NCBI GenBank assembly: GCA_003283665.1
Contig: QBWF01000014.1
Location: 1 to 20,776, forward strand
DNA length: 20,776 nucleotides
Source of the DNA: Prochlorococcus sp. AG-315-I14
Lineage (GTDB): Bacteria; Cyanobacteriota; Cyanobacteriia; PCC-6307; Cyanobiaceae
Direction: 5' to 3'
The position numbers and the translations under genes were made by a program. The first letter of the stretch is position 1. Every line of letters starts with the position of its first letter. A model generated the notes under the pieces. It saw only the letters and a program-made list of their open reading frames with translations, made no database searches and was not told where the DNA came from. Below are positions 1 through 9,334 of this stretch, piece by piece.

Positions 1-1
1 A

Positions 2-1783
2 AAAAAATGTGATGGTGTAAGTGCTAGTAATCTAGGTCGAGGCTATATACTTCGTCGTCTTATACGGCGAATGATTCGACATGGTCGACTGATAGGTATT
101 GATAAGCCGTTTTTACCCAATCTGGCTGGGGTTGCTATTGAGTTGATGAATACAGCTTATCCACAATTACTTGAGAAGAAGAATATTATTCTTAATGAAT
201 TAAAAATAGAAGAATCTCGTTTCCTTGAGACTCTTGAACGAGGAGAAAAACTTTTAGCAGAGATAACAGCTTACGAATGCGATGTTATTACTGGTGCTCA
301 GGCATTTCAGCTTTATGACACTTATGGTTTTCCGTTGGAATTAACAGAAGAGATTGCAAATGAACAGGGTATTTCTGTTGATGTTACTGGTTTTGAAAAT
401 GAAATGGCTAAGCAACGTAAGCGTGCAAAAGATGCCTCTGTAAGTATTGATTTAACTGAGGAAGGTTCAATTGAAAGAGAAATTTCTTTATTTGATGCAA
501 CGATATTTGATGGCTATGAAACACTAAATAGTGCCTCAAAAGTGATAGGAATTTTTAAAAATAATGTATTAGTTGAAGAAGCTGTCGAGGGTGAATTAGT
601 TAAGATTATTTTTAATAGAACTCCTTTTTATGCTGATTCAGGAGGTCAAATCGGTGATGAGGGTTTAGTAACGTCTCAAGATGTTGAGGTAGCTATTAAA
701 AATGTTAGAAAAAAGAAGAATATCTTTATTCATTCTGGAAAAATTGAAACTGGAATACTCAAGGTTCATTCATCAGTCATGATGAATGTTAATCCATCTT
801 TTCGTCAACGTACCAAATCTAACCATACCGCTACTCATCTATTGCAATCAGCCTTAAAGTTATTGATTGATTCAAATGTAAGTCAAAGAGGCTCGTTAGT
901 TGCAAATGACCGATTGAGATTTGATTTTAATGCTCCAAAGCCTTTGACAACAAAAGAACTTCAAGATATGGAAGTACAGATAAATCAATGGATCAGTGAA
1001 GATCATCCAATACAAATCAAAACAATGCCAATTAAGGAAGCAATGGCAGCAGGTGCTTTGGCAATGTTTGGAGAAAAATATGGTGATGTGGTACGTGTTG
1101 TGGATGTTCCAGGTGTTTCTCTGGAGTTATGTGGCGGAACACATGTAACTCGTACTTCACAGCTAGGTACGTTTAAGATTATCAATGAGACAGGTATTGC
1201 TTCTGGTATCAGACGAATAGAGGCAATAGCGGGTCCATCAGTTTTAGATTATTTTAATGAACGTGATGTTGTAGTAAAGGAGTTAAGTAAATCATTCAAG
1301 GTGCAGTCTCATGAAATTGTTGACCGAGTTTCATCTCTTCAACTTGAACTAAAAGATAAAATAAGCGAACTTATCAAAGTAAAGAATGAACTGGCATTAG
1401 CTAAGGCATTGGGTTTGGCGAGTGATGCAACGTCTATTGGCAATTGTCAATTATTAGTCAGACGCTTAGATGGAGTTGATGGTTCGGGATTGCAATCTGC
1501 TGCTTCAAGTTTGATAGATTATTTGGGCAAGTATTCTGCTGTTGTTTTAGGAGGTATTCCTAATCAAGAGATTGAAAATAAATTAATTTTTGTCGCTGCA
1601 TTTTCTTCTGAGTTGGTCTCAGATGGCTTCCATGCAGGTAAATTTATAAGTGGGGTTGCGAAAATATGCGGAGGCGGAGGCGGTGGTCGTCCAAATCTTG
1701 CACAAGCAGGTGGTAGTCAACCTAAATCGTTGGATCTAGCACTAGAAAAAGCTAATGATCAATTGATTGAACAATTATCTTAG
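2..1783 (+). CDS. alaS: Alanyl-tRNA synthetase, 3' part (5' end outside window)
   Basis: AlaRS charges tRNA-Ala with alanine in the cytoplasm and clears mischarged Ser/Gly. The reading frame is open from base 2 and already encodes the conserved stretch DGVSASNLGRGYILRRLIRR, so the gene starts upstream and the ATG at 71 is internal. About 593 codons are present of a family length near 880; most of the catalytic domain is missing. The editing-domain zinc motif HTATH is at 824-838 and its partner CGGTH at 1130-1144. A coiled stretch follows, then the C-Ala domain with the terminal GGGGGGRPNLAQAGG motif. It converges on speA with no base between the two stop codons. The family assignment is certain. 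Confidence 0.97.
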   Translation, partial: KKCDGVSASNLGRGYILRRLIRRMIRHGRLIGIDKPFLPNLAGVAIELMNTAYPQLLEKKNIILNELKIEESRFLETLERGEKLLAEITAYECDVITGAQAFQLYDTYGFPLELTEEIANEQGISVDVTGFENEMAKQRKRAKDASVSIDLTEEGSIEREISLFDATIFDGYETLNSASKVIGIFKNNVLVEEAVEGELVKIIFNRTPFYADSGGQIGDEGLVTSQDVEVAIKNVRKKKNIFIHSGKIETGILKVHSSVMMNVNPSFRQRTKSNHTATHLLQSALKLLIDSNVSQRGSLVANDRLRFDFNAPKPLTTKELQDMEVQINQWISEDHPIQIKTMPIKEAMAAGALAMFGEKYGDVVRVVDVPGVSLELCGGTHVTRTSQLGTFKIINETGIASGIRRIEAIAGPSVLDYFNERDVVVKELSKSFKVQSHEIVDRVSSLQLELKDKISELIKVKNELALAKALGLASDATSIGNCQLLVRRLDGVDGSGLQSAASSLIDYLGKYSAVVLGGIPNQEIENKLIFVAAFSSELVSDGFHAGKFISGVAKICGGGGGGRPNLAQAGGSQPKSLDLALEKANDQLIEQLS

Positions 1784-3727
1784 TTAACTCTGTAGGTAAG
1801 TACTTTGACGGAGGCTAGCTTCTACATGCTCTATTAGTTTTTGTGCATCATCAATTTGCAGATGACCTGCTTGAATTGCTGATTCGCTGGATTTTCGCAA
1901 TCGCTCTAATAATGTTTCTGGATCATGTTCCAAATATTCAAGAACATTTGATTTGGTATTTCCACGAATGACATGCTCTACTTTGTATTTTCCTTCATCT
2001 GTAAATCTTATATGAACTGCATTAGTACTCCCAAATAAATTATGTAGATTTCCCATGACTTCTTGATAGGCGCCACCTAAGAAAAGGCCAATGAGATATT
2101 TTTCTTCTGGATTGAAGTCATGAAGAGGTAGTAAATTCTTAACTTTTCCATTATCAATGAATTGATCTAGTTTTCCATCTGAATCGCATGTTAGATCTGC
2201 AAAGTGACCAAGTTGATTAGGCTCTGTGTTAAGACGATGGATTGGCATAATTGGAAAAACTTGATCAATCGCCCAAGTGTCTGGAGCCGATCTAAAGACT
2301 GAAAGATTTGCATAATAAGTTGCTGCTAAACTTTCACTTAATTTCTTTAGTTCTTTAGGTAGAAGTATATTTTTTGGTAATTGATTAACTATTGTTTTGG
2401 CACAAGCCCATGTCAACTGCTCAGCCTTTGCACGTTCAACTAAATCTATATAACCGAGACGAAAAGCAGCTAGTGCATCTGCCTTAAATTTAAGAGAATC
2501 ATTCCATGCTTCTTGTAATTTGGCTAGATCTTCTTCTTGCTGAAAGTCTAAACTATTTATATGGACTAAAGTTTCACGTAAATTTTTGACAGAGAGACAT
2601 TCTTTATCGTCTTTTTTAGGCATATCAGATGGGAATGAATTTTTGCCTAAAATATTGAATATTAATATTGAAAAATGGCTGACAATAGCTCTTCCACTCT
2701 CAGTAATTAAAGTGGGCAGTTGTATTTTTCTTGATTCACAGCACTCTTTAATTGTGGCTACAACATCATTTGCATAATTTTGAAGTGAGTAGTTAGTAGA
2801 TGCTATTGAAGCAGTTTGACTTCCGTCGTAGTCAATTCCTAATCCACCTCCAACATCTAAGTATCCCATGGGTGCTCCAAGATTAATTAATTCGACATAA
2901 ATCTGTCCTGCTTCTTGTAAGGCATCTTTTAAAATACCAATATCGTTAATTTGACTTCCTAGATGAAAATGTAAAAGCTTTAATTCATTGAGAAGATTTG
3001 CTTCTTTTAATCTTTTTATTGCTTTCAATATTTCTGGAATTGAAAGTCCAAATTTTGATTTATCACCAATTGAGTTACTCCATCGGCCACTGCTTTGACT
3101 GGATAGTTTTGCTCTTATTCCTATTAGTGGTGATGCTCCCAGTAAATTACTAGATTTGATTATAAGATCTATATCACTAGCTTGTTCTATAACTACAATA
3201 GGTTGACGTTCAAGCTGACGTGCCAAGATGGCTGTCTCAATATAACGTTGATCTTTATAGCCATTGCATATGAGTAAAGCTTTAGGATCTTCGAGAATAG
3301 ATAGAGCAATTAGTAATTCTGCCTTGCTTCCTGCTTCCAGCCCAAAATGCCATTGTGAACCACAGGTTATTAATTCTTCAACTACGTGGCGCTGTTGATT
3401 ACATTTGATTGGAAATACACCTTGGTATTTCCCTTGATACTCATAGTGAGCAATCGCGTTTTCAAAAGCTTTGTGTAAGTTTCTTAAGCAGTCTTCGAGA
3501 ATATCGTCAAATCTTACTAGTAGAGGAAATTTCAGGTTGCGACTTTCTAGTTCATTCAACAGTTCCATTAGATCATGAGCTTTGCTTTTAGAGCTTTCAG
3601 GACTAATCGCAACGTGACCTTTTTCGTTAATAGAGAAATAACCTTTACCCCATCGATTAAGCCCGTACAAGTCTGAGCTATTTTCGATAGTCCAAGATGA
3701 AGATTGATTAGTATTATTCACAGCCAT
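1784..3727 (-). CDS. speA: Biosynthetic arginine decarboxylase (PLP-dependent)
   Basis: SpeA decarboxylates arginine to agmatine, the first step of polyamine synthesis. The 647-residue length fits the large bacterial/plant-type family (about 630-660). The PLP lysine is in FPIKCN (Lys108). The Gly-rich phosphate-binding segment DVGGGLGIDYDGS lies near residues 290-305, TESGRA follows, and the C-terminal LTCDSDGKLD motif carries the catalytic Cys of the fold-III decarboxylases. The start MAVNNTNQSSSW gives a short extension typical of the family. Its stop codon abuts the alaS stop codon, and it is divergent from ndk across a 142-bp gap that should hold both promoters. Confidence 0.96.
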   Translation of the reverse strand: MAVNNTNQSSSWTIENSSDLYGLNRWGKGYFSINEKGHVAISPESSKSKAHDLMELLNELESRNLKFPLLVRFDDILEDCLRNLHKAFENAIAHYEYQGKYQGVFPIKCNQQRHVVEELITCGSQWHFGLEAGSKAELLIALSILEDPKALLICNGYKDQRYIETAILARQLERQPIVVIEQASDIDLIIKSSNLLGASPLIGIRAKLSSQSSGRWSNSIGDKSKFGLSIPEILKAIKRLKEANLLNELKLLHFHLGSQINDIGILKDALQEAGQIYVELINLGAPMGYLDVGGGLGIDYDGSQTASIASTNYSLQNYANDVVATIKECCESRKIQLPTLITESGRAIVSHFSILIFNILGKNSFPSDMPKKDDKECLSVKNLRETLVHINSLDFQQEEDLAKLQEAWNDSLKFKADALAAFRLGYIDLVERAKAEQLTWACAKTIVNQLPKNILLPKELKKLSESLAATYYANLSVFRSAPDTWAIDQVFPIMPIHRLNTEPNQLGHFADLTCDSDGKLDQFIDNGKVKNLLPLHDFNPEEKYLIGLFLGGAYQEVMGNLHNLFGSTNAVHIRFTDEGKYKVEHVIRGNTKSNVLEYLEHDPETLLERLRKSSESAIQAGHLQIDDAQKLIEHVEASLRQSTYLQS

Positions 3728-3869
3728 TTCTGCGATGAAAAAGTTTCAAAGATTTGATCATTTACTATGAATACAATCAAATTTAAGAACAGTTTTATTA
3801 AGTGTCATCTTTTACTTGCCAAGAGGGCAGTCTTAGGAAGACTATGGCTTCATATTATTTAGTATTGTA

Positions 3870-4325
3870 ATGACTTTGGAAAGAACTTTTGTTGCTATCA
3901 AGCCAGATGGTGTGCAAAGAGGTCTAGTTTCGGAGATTATTGGTCGCTTTGAAACTAAAGGTTTCAAACTAGTTGGCCTTAAACAATTGAAACCAAGCAA
4001 AGAACTAGCTGAGAAACATTATGGTGTTCATCGAGAGCGTCCTTTCTTCTCTGGTTTAGTGAATTTTATCACTAGTGGACCTGTTGTAGCGATGGTTTGG
4101 GAAGGTGAAGGCGTTATAGCAAGTGCAAGAAAACTGATTGGAGCAACAAAGCCTCTTGAGGCAGAGCCTGGCACTATTAGAGGTGATTTAGCTGTAAATA
4201 TTGGTCGTAATGTTATTCATGGTTCTGATGGTTCTGATACAGCAAGTTTTGAAATTAATCTTTGGTTTCAGGATGAGGAACTTGTTGATTGGAGTCCATC
4301 AGATCAAGAATGGAGAGTTGAATAA
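3870..4325 (+). CDS. ndk: Nucleoside diphosphate kinase
   Basis: Ndk transfers the gamma-phosphate from ATP to NDPs through a phospho-histidine and so balances the NTP/dNTP pools. The 151-residue protein is full length. It begins [20 protein letters not shown], the classical N-terminal signature. The active-site histidine is His117 in [10 protein letters not shown]. It is divergent from speA and convergent with thiO, which ends 36 bp downstream. No clear intrinsic terminator is visible between the two, only a weak T-rich stretch near 4355. Confidence 0.97.
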   Translation: MTLERTFVAIKPDGVQRGLVSEIIGRFETKGFKLVGLKQLKPSKELAEKHYGVHRERPFFSGLVNFITSGPVVAMVWEGEGVIASARKLIGATKPLEAEPGTIRGDLAVNIGRNVIHGSDGSDTASFEINLWFQDEELVDWSPSDQEWRVE

Positions 4326-4361
4326 AGTATTTTTGAAATTCTAGATATTTTCTGGGTGTTT

Positions 4362-5465
4362 TTAAAATCTGTCCCATCGGAATTTGAGTAGCAAACTACT
4401 TTCTTCATTAGTCATTGGTATTGAGCAAATTGATTTTCCAATTAACTCTGCAGTGATAGCTGCTAATAGAACTCCATTACGATAATGACCGGTAGCTAGC
4501 CATAGGCCATTAACTGACGAGATTCCTAACAGTGGTCCTTCATCAGTGGTACATGGACGAAAACCCCACCATCTTTCCATATGAGGTAGTTGATTAAGTT
4601 CAGGAACAAGAGATTCAATTCCTTTTTGGAGCTCGCTCTGTCCTTTGGGGGTTAATCCATCCTGAAAACCTACTTCTCTCTCACTAGTAGCTCCTACAAT
4701 TATTAGACCGTCATCTCTTGGAACTAAATAAATTCCTGGTCCATAAACAATTCTTTTCAGAATCTGTTTTGGACCTTGAATTGATAACATCTGGCCTTTA
4801 ACAGGAAAAATAGGGAGTGTCTTGATAATTTGTTTGCTCCAGGCCCCGCAACAGAGAACTGCCTCTTCGCTTTCTACATGATTGATATTTCCATTAATGT
4901 CTTTGATTTTGACCCCTTTAAGTTCATTTGAATCTTTAATGATCTCAATCACTTCGACTCCTTCTTGAAAGTGAACTCCTAATTCCACACAAGCTTTTTC
5001 AAGTGCTCTCATTAAGAGTCTACGATTATCGATTTGACCGTCTTGCTTAAAAAGTAAACCTAATTTCCATTTTTTTGAAAGTCCTGGAACTTCTTTGAGA
5101 AGTTCATCTCTTTTGAGCTTTTCACCAAATTTATATGTTGGATAGGATTCGCACTCTTTTTGGCTTTCAAATGGGACAACAATCCCGCAAGTTTTAAGAC
5201 CACAGGACATTTTACTGTTTTTCTCAATGCTGTTTATCCATGTGGGATGTCTTTGAAGACTAATTTGACCTAGATGTAACAGATCACCTTCCAGTCCTTC
5301 AGCATGAGGTGCAAGCATTCCAGCGGCGACAAATCCTGCTGCTTCGTGCCTGCTTCTACTTAAAATTTCTACACGCTTTCCTTTTTTTGCAAGTTCATGG
5401 GCTATAGCCAGTCCCATTAATCCTCCTCCGAGGATTAACAATGGTTTTTCATTTAAGACAGCCAT
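4362..5465 (-). CDS. thiO: FAD-dependent glycine/D-amino-acid oxidase, ThiO-like
   Basis: This is a 367-residue flavoprotein of the DAO family. An N-terminal Rossmann motif (GGGLMG, residues 13-18) is followed by VEILSR, and the AGMLAPHAE segment typical of ThiO lies near residues 48-56. The C-terminal substrate/FAD region reads GLWLATGHYRNGVLLA. ThiO oxidises glycine to iminoacetate for the thiazole moiety of thiamine in aerobic bacteria. The distinction from other small DAO-type dehydrogenases (often annotated dadA) rests on overall resemblance, so the exact substrate is inferred. It is divergent from gatB across 99 bp. Confidence 0.85.
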   Translation of the reverse strand: MAVLNEKPLLILGGGLMGLAIAHELAKKGKRVEILSRSRHEAAGFVAAGMLAPHAEGLEGDLLHLGQISLQRHPTWINSIEKNSKMSCGLKTCGIVVPFESQKECESYPTYKFGEKLKRDELLKEVPGLSKKWKLGLLFKQDGQIDNRRLLMRALEKACVELGVHFQEGVEVIEIIKDSNELKGVKIKDINGNINHVESEEAVLCCGAWSKQIIKTLPIFPVKGQMLSIQGPKQILKRIVYGPGIYLVPRDDGLIIVGATSEREVGFQDGLTPKGQSELQKGIESLVPELNQLPHMERWWGFRPCTTDEGPLLGISSVNGLWLATGHYRNGVLLAAITAELIGKSICSIPMTNEESSLLLKFRWDRF

Positions 5466-5564
5466 TCGTTGGCCTTAGAAAATGTTATTTTCAATGTTTT
5501 AGAGCAAGCAAGCTTTCATGTCTGGGCTTTTGTTCCATAAGATTCATATATCTACGTCAAATTA

Positions 5565-7040
5565 ATGACAGAATCAAATGTTTCTTGGCAAGCCGTAATT
5601 GGATTGGAGACACATGTTCAGTTAGGCACTGAGAGTAAAATATTTACGGCTGCATCAACAAACTTTGGCGATGCCCCTAATACACATATTGATCCAGTGG
5701 TATGTGGTTTACCAGGTACTTTGCCAGTTTTGAATGAAAAGGTTCTTGAGTACGCAGTAAAAGCTGCTATGGCTTTGAATTTAAATATTTCTGCGCACAG
5801 TAAATTTGATAGAAAGCAATATTTTTATCCTGATTTACCAAAGAATTATCAAATTTCTCAATTTGATCAACCTATTGCAGAGGATGGTTGGATAGAGGTG
5901 GAAGTAGCGGAAAAAGGAAAAGAGACTTATTTAAAAAAAATAGGGATTGAAAGATTACATATGGAGGAGGATGCGGGGAAACTTGTCCATGCAGGAAGTG
6001 ATCAATTGTCTGGTTCTACCCATTCTTTGGTCGATTACAACAGAGCTGGGGTGGCTCTTGCTGAGATAGTAAGTAAACCAGATTTAAGGACAGGCAGAGA
6101 GGCTGCAGAGTATGCAGCTGAAGTTAGAAGAATAATGCGTTATTTAGGCGTATCGGATGGGAATATGCAGGAGGGCTCGTTAAGATGTGATGTCAATATC
6201 TCAGTAAGACCAACCGCTAATGACCCATTTGGAACGAAAGTAGAAATTAAAAATATGAATTCATTTTCTGCAATTCAAAAGGCTTGTGAATATGAAATTA
6301 AGCGGCAAATCAAAGCTTATGAATCTGGAGAAGAGGTAAAACAAGAAACCAGGTTATGGGATGAGAGTAAACAATTGACTAAAAGTATGAGGTCAAAAGA
6401 GGGAAGTAGCGATTATAGATATTTTCCTGATCCTGATCTAGGTCCGATTGAAGTAAGTAATGATTTAAAAGAAAAATGGCGTTCAGAATTACCAGAACTG
6501 CCAGCTTCTAAAAGATATAGATATGCCGCCGAACTTGGCCTTTCTATTTATGATGCTCGCGTTCTTACTGATGAATATTCAATGGCTAAATATTTTGAAA
6601 AAGTTGTTGAAGAAGGAGCAGCAGCAAAATCTGCTGCAAATTGGATCACAGGAGATTTGGCTGCTTTTGTTAATTCTAATAGATTAACTTTTGGTCAGAT
6701 TTCTTTTCAACCTAAGGCATTAGCTGAGATGTTAAAGATGATTGAATTAGGAGAAATTAGCGGAAAAATTGCAAAAGAAATATTACCTGAACTATTAAAA
6801 AATGGTGGATCTCCCAAAATGATAGTAGATCAAAGAGGTTTGGGTATGATTAGTGATCCAGAAGTTCTTGGAGAAATAATAGATCAATTAATTATTTCTC
6901 ACCCTAATGAAGTTGAATCTTTTAGATCTGGCAAGAAAAAACTATTAGGATTTTTTGTGGGCCAATTAATGAAGAAAACAAAAGGAAAGGCGGACCCTAA
7001 ACTTGCAAATCAGTTATTAAATAAAAAGCTTCAGGTCTAA
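5565..7040 (+). CDS. gatB: Aspartyl/glutamyl-tRNA(Asn/Gln) amidotransferase subunit B
   Basis: GatB is the tRNA-binding, kinase-type subunit of the GatCAB transamidosome that converts Glu-tRNA(Gln) to Gln-tRNA(Gln). The 491-residue protein has the family's N-terminal signature GLETHVQL (residues 13-20), the DYNRAGVALAEIVSKPDLR core motif, and the MNSFSAIQKACEYE region. The C-terminal tail resembles the YqeY/GatB helical domain that contacts tRNA (GGSPKMIVDQRGLGMISDP). No gatA or gatC lies next to it, as is usual in cyanobacteria. It ends 4 bp before the coaE stop codon on the other strand. Confidence 0.97.
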   Translation: MTESNVSWQAVIGLETHVQLGTESKIFTAASTNFGDAPNTHIDPVVCGLPGTLPVLNEKVLEYAVKAAMALNLNISAHSKFDRKQYFYPDLPKNYQISQFDQPIAEDGWIEVEVAEKGKETYLKKIGIERLHMEEDAGKLVHAGSDQLSGSTHSLVDYNRAGVALAEIVSKPDLRTGREAAEYAAEVRRIMRYLGVSDGNMQEGSLRCDVNISVRPTANDPFGTKVEIKNMNSFSAIQKACEYEIKRQIKAYESGEEVKQETRLWDESKQLTKSMRSKEGSSDYRYFPDPDLGPIEVSNDLKEKWRSELPELPASKRYRYAAELGLSIYDARVLTDEYSMAKYFEKVVEEGAAAKSAANWITGDLAAFVNSNRLTFGQISFQPKALAEMLKMIELGEISGKIAKEILPELLKNGGSPKMIVDQRGLGMISDPEVLGEIIDQLIISHPNEVESFRSGKKKLLGFFVGQLMKKTKGKADPKLANQLLNKKLQV

Positions 7041-7044
7041 ACAG

Positions 7045-7683
7045 TCATATTATTTTTCTGATTAATGCTTTCCAGGATTCAGTTTCTCCATCATTATTTA
7101 TAATTACATCTGAGAATTGTTTTTTAAATGATGATGTTAATTGAGAATTAATCCTTTGAATTGATTGATTTAAAGTTAAACCATCTCTTTTCATAAGACG
7201 TTCAATTTGTGTTTCTTTAGAACAGTCCACAAACCAGATTTCACTACATAAATCATTGTATCTCTCTTCAAATAAAAGTGGTATAATTAATATCACTTTG
7301 GATTGTAGTTTATATTTATCAAGGTCTTCGTTGAATCTGTTTCTTATAAATGGATGTATGATCTTTTCTAGCCAGAATCTTTCATTAGTATTTTCAAAAA
7401 TTATATTTGCTAATAATTGACGATTAATTATTTGATCTTTATTCGTTGATTTGGTAATGATCCGTTTTCCATATCTCGATAGCACTTTTTCTGATATTTC
7501 GCTATCGGGGACCAAGGCTTCGCGAGCGTATATGTCGGCATCCAGAGTAGGCCAATCCTTGATTTGGCTAATAAAATTGCTAATGGATGTTTTGCCACTT
7601 GCAATCCCTCCTGTAAGGCCTATGCGCTTTTGCTTTCCTTTCCATCTAAGACAAAAGTTGTTTTTTTTGGTTTTATCGATCAT
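7045..7683 (-). CDS. coaE: Dephospho-CoA kinase
   Basis: CoaE phosphorylates the 3'-OH of dephospho-CoA, the last step of coenzyme A synthesis. The P-loop is GGIASGKT (residues 25-32) in the context RIGLTGGIASGKTS. DADIYAREAL, the CoaE substrate motif, follows, then IIPLLFEERY and the lid segment ERLMKRDG. The length of 212 residues is near the family norm of about 200. The first 19 residues before the P-loop strand are basic and longer than usual, so a slightly later start is possible. It is divergent from argJ, with only 35 bp between the two starts, so their promoters must overlap the neighbouring leader or coding sequence. Confidence 0.95.
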   Translation of the reverse strand: MIDKTKKNNFCLRWKGKQKRIGLTGGIASGKTSISNFISQIKDWPTLDADIYAREALVPDSEISEKVLSRYGKRIITKSTNKDQIINRQLLANIIFENTNERFWLEKIIHPFIRNRFNEDLDKYKLQSKVILIIPLLFEERYNDLCSEIWFVDCSKETQIERLMKRDGLTLNQSIQRINSQLTSSFKKQFSDVIINNDGETESWKALIRKII

Positions 7684-7718
7684 TAATATAAATAGTAAGG
7701 AAACATGGCGTTACTCAC

Positions 7719-8960
7719 TTGAGCCTCTTGGCATCTTCTGATTGGTCTCCAGCTTTTGGAGGAATTACGAGTCCTGATGGTTTCATGGCTTCTGGTATGG
7801 CAGCAGGTTTGAAGCCTTCAGGAAAAAAAGATCTTGCATTACTTTATGCACCTGAGGGTTCTTTTTGTAGTGGGACATTTACGACATCAATTGCTCGCGC
7901 TTATTGTGTTGAACTTTGTATTGAGCGTATTAAAGCTTGCAGAGGAAAAATACGTGCTGTTTTAATTAATTCAGGACAAGCTAATGCTTGTACAGGAAAT
8001 AGAGGCAAAATAGATAGTGAGCTGATTACTCAAAAAGTTGCTCAACGGCTTGGGTTGTCGAGTGAAGAAGTTTTAATTTGCTCGACTGGTGTGATAGGTG
8101 AACCCATACCATTAGAGAGAGTTACTACTAGTTTGAATTCTCTGGTTGAGAACTTAAGCAAGAAAGGATATCTAGATGCAGCAAATGCAATTCTTACAAC
8201 TGATCTTCAGGTAAAGCAAATTGCCTATGAGGCTATTCTTGGTGGACGACGAGTACGTATTGGAGGCATGGCGAAAGGCTCTGGCATGATTCACCCATCA
8301 ATGGCAACTATGTTGAGCTATTTAACTTGTGATGCAGGTGTCAGGCCGGAGATATGGTCTTCCATTGTTAAACGTGTTGCTGACTCATCTTTTAACGCAA
8401 TTACGGTAGATGGAGATACAAGTACTAATGATTCATTTTTGGCTTTTTCAGCTGGGGAGGTCTTAGATCCCAAATATTTATCTGCATTAGAAAATGGATT
8501 GCATATCACTGCACAATACTTAGCTAAGGCAATTGCTAGAGATGGTGAAGGTGCAAATTGTTTACTTGAGATTAAAGTCGAAGGTGCAACAAATGATTTA
8601 GATGCCCGTACTATTGCCCGTACAATTGCAGGATCATCATTAGTTAAAACTGCAATTCATGGTTTGGATCCAAATTGGGGCAGAATTATCGCTGCATTGG
8701 GTCGAGCAGGAGTCCCTTGTGATCTGAAAGATGTCGAGTTATGGATTGGACCATATAAATTATTTGCTGATGGAATGCCAATGAAATTTGATAGGAACGT
8801 AGTTAGTGACTATATGAAAGAGAAGTTAAATGGGAAATATTTAATCGATGACATAATTGATATTAGATTAATAGTGGGCATGGAAGAAGGTTCATCAATT
8901 GCATGGGGGTGTGATTTGTCTGATCAATATATTCGTATTAATGCCGATTATACTACGTAG
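7719..8960 (+). CDS. argJ: Bifunctional ornithine acetyltransferase / N-acetylglutamate synthase
   Basis: ArgJ recycles the acetyl group from N-acetylornithine to glutamate in arginine synthesis. The precursor self-cleaves before the Thr nucleophile, here Thr197 in HPSMATMLS. The oxyanion region CSTGVIG (121-127), the PNWGRIIAALGRAG motif and a final NADYTT are intact, and the 413-residue length is normal. The start is unclear. A TTG at 7719 gives MSLLASSDWSP and a second TTG is at 7728. An ATG at 7705 just after AAGGAA is out of frame by one base. I kept TTG 7719. The last codons are the template for repeats found downstream to 20.75 kb, which makes this 3' end the left border of the accessory region. 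Confidence 0.95.
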   Translation: MSLLASSDWSPAFGGITSPDGFMASGMAAGLKPSGKKDLALLYAPEGSFCSGTFTTSIARAYCVELCIERIKACRGKIRAVLINSGQANACTGNRGKIDSELITQKVAQRLGLSSEEVLICSTGVIGEPIPLERVTTSLNSLVENLSKKGYLDAANAILTTDLQVKQIAYEAILGGRRVRIGGMAKGSGMIHPSMATMLSYLTCDAGVRPEIWSSIVKRVADSSFNAITVDGDTSTNDSFLAFSAGEVLDPKYLSALENGLHITAQYLAKAIARDGEGANCLLEIKVEGATNDLDARTIARTIAGSSLVKTAIHGLDPNWGRIIAALGRAGVPCDLKDVELWIGPYKLFADGMPMKFDRNVVSDYMKEKLNGKYLIDDIIDIRLIVGMEEGSSIAWGCDLSDQYIRINADYTT

Positions 8961-9043
8961 CTTATAATCCCTTTTGTGGCAAGGAGTTTGAAGGGGCTAA
9001 AAGTAAAGGGTAACACTAAGGTAACAGTACTTTAGGATGTGAT
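8919..9043 (+). repeat. Repeat copy A: argJ 3' end plus downstream flank
   Basis: This is the best preserved copy of the repeat family. Its left half is the end of argJ (core AATGCCGATTATACTACGTAG at 8940-8960). Its right half (8986-9043) starts GTTTGAAGG and contains GGTAACACTAAGGTAAC, then AGTACTTTAGGATGTGAT. The left half matches copies near 9.92, 16.19, 18.55 and 20.75 kb. The right half matches 13487-13545 at about 51 of 59 aligned positions, and 16253-16283 more weakly. All copies have the same orientation. The pattern is that of an integration site carried within a gene 3' end, but the mechanism is inferred. Confidence 0.8.
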
Positions 9044-9231
9044 TCTCTCTTGTATCTAAAGTGAAAGTTAGGGGTATGGGTGGGGATGATGAGGTCTCGT
9101 TGTTTGACTATGTGCATCCTCTTTTACGGCTATCACCTGGAGGTTGATTAGGAGAAACCGAAGTTCGGTGTAGATACCGAATTAAAGTGTGAGGCTTCCT
9201 TCACTCTAGTTTTGGGACATATGTCTCATAG
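9044..9231. other. Noncoding stretch with hairpin potential
   Basis: No convincing open frame is visible. A perfect 6-bp stem TTCGGT/ACCGAA with a 6-nt loop lies at 9164-9181, and a G-U/A-T extension makes it slightly longer. AGTGTGAGG...CCTTCACT can fold just downstream, and GGGACATATGTCTC at 9214-9227 is almost a perfect palindrome. Such clustering is compatible with a structured RNA or a long leader, but I recognise no family and no terminator follows. Confidence 0.3.
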
Positions 9232-9261
9232 TTGAGAAGTCGTTTGAATTTGCGCTATGTA
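9232..9261 (+). promoter_or_regulatory. Putative sigma70-type promoter
   Basis: TTGAGA (9232-9237) and TATGTA (9256-9261) are separated by 18 bp, a fair match to -35 and -10 boxes. Transcription would begin near 9268. This places the ATG at 9257 within the -10 box and favours the start at 9335 for the next gene. Confidence 0.4.
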
Positions 9262-9334
9262 CTCAACACTCGAATACTTCATATCACCTTGTTATAACGT
9301 TCATAGATCTGTCTATGTCATTTCTGATAGTGAG

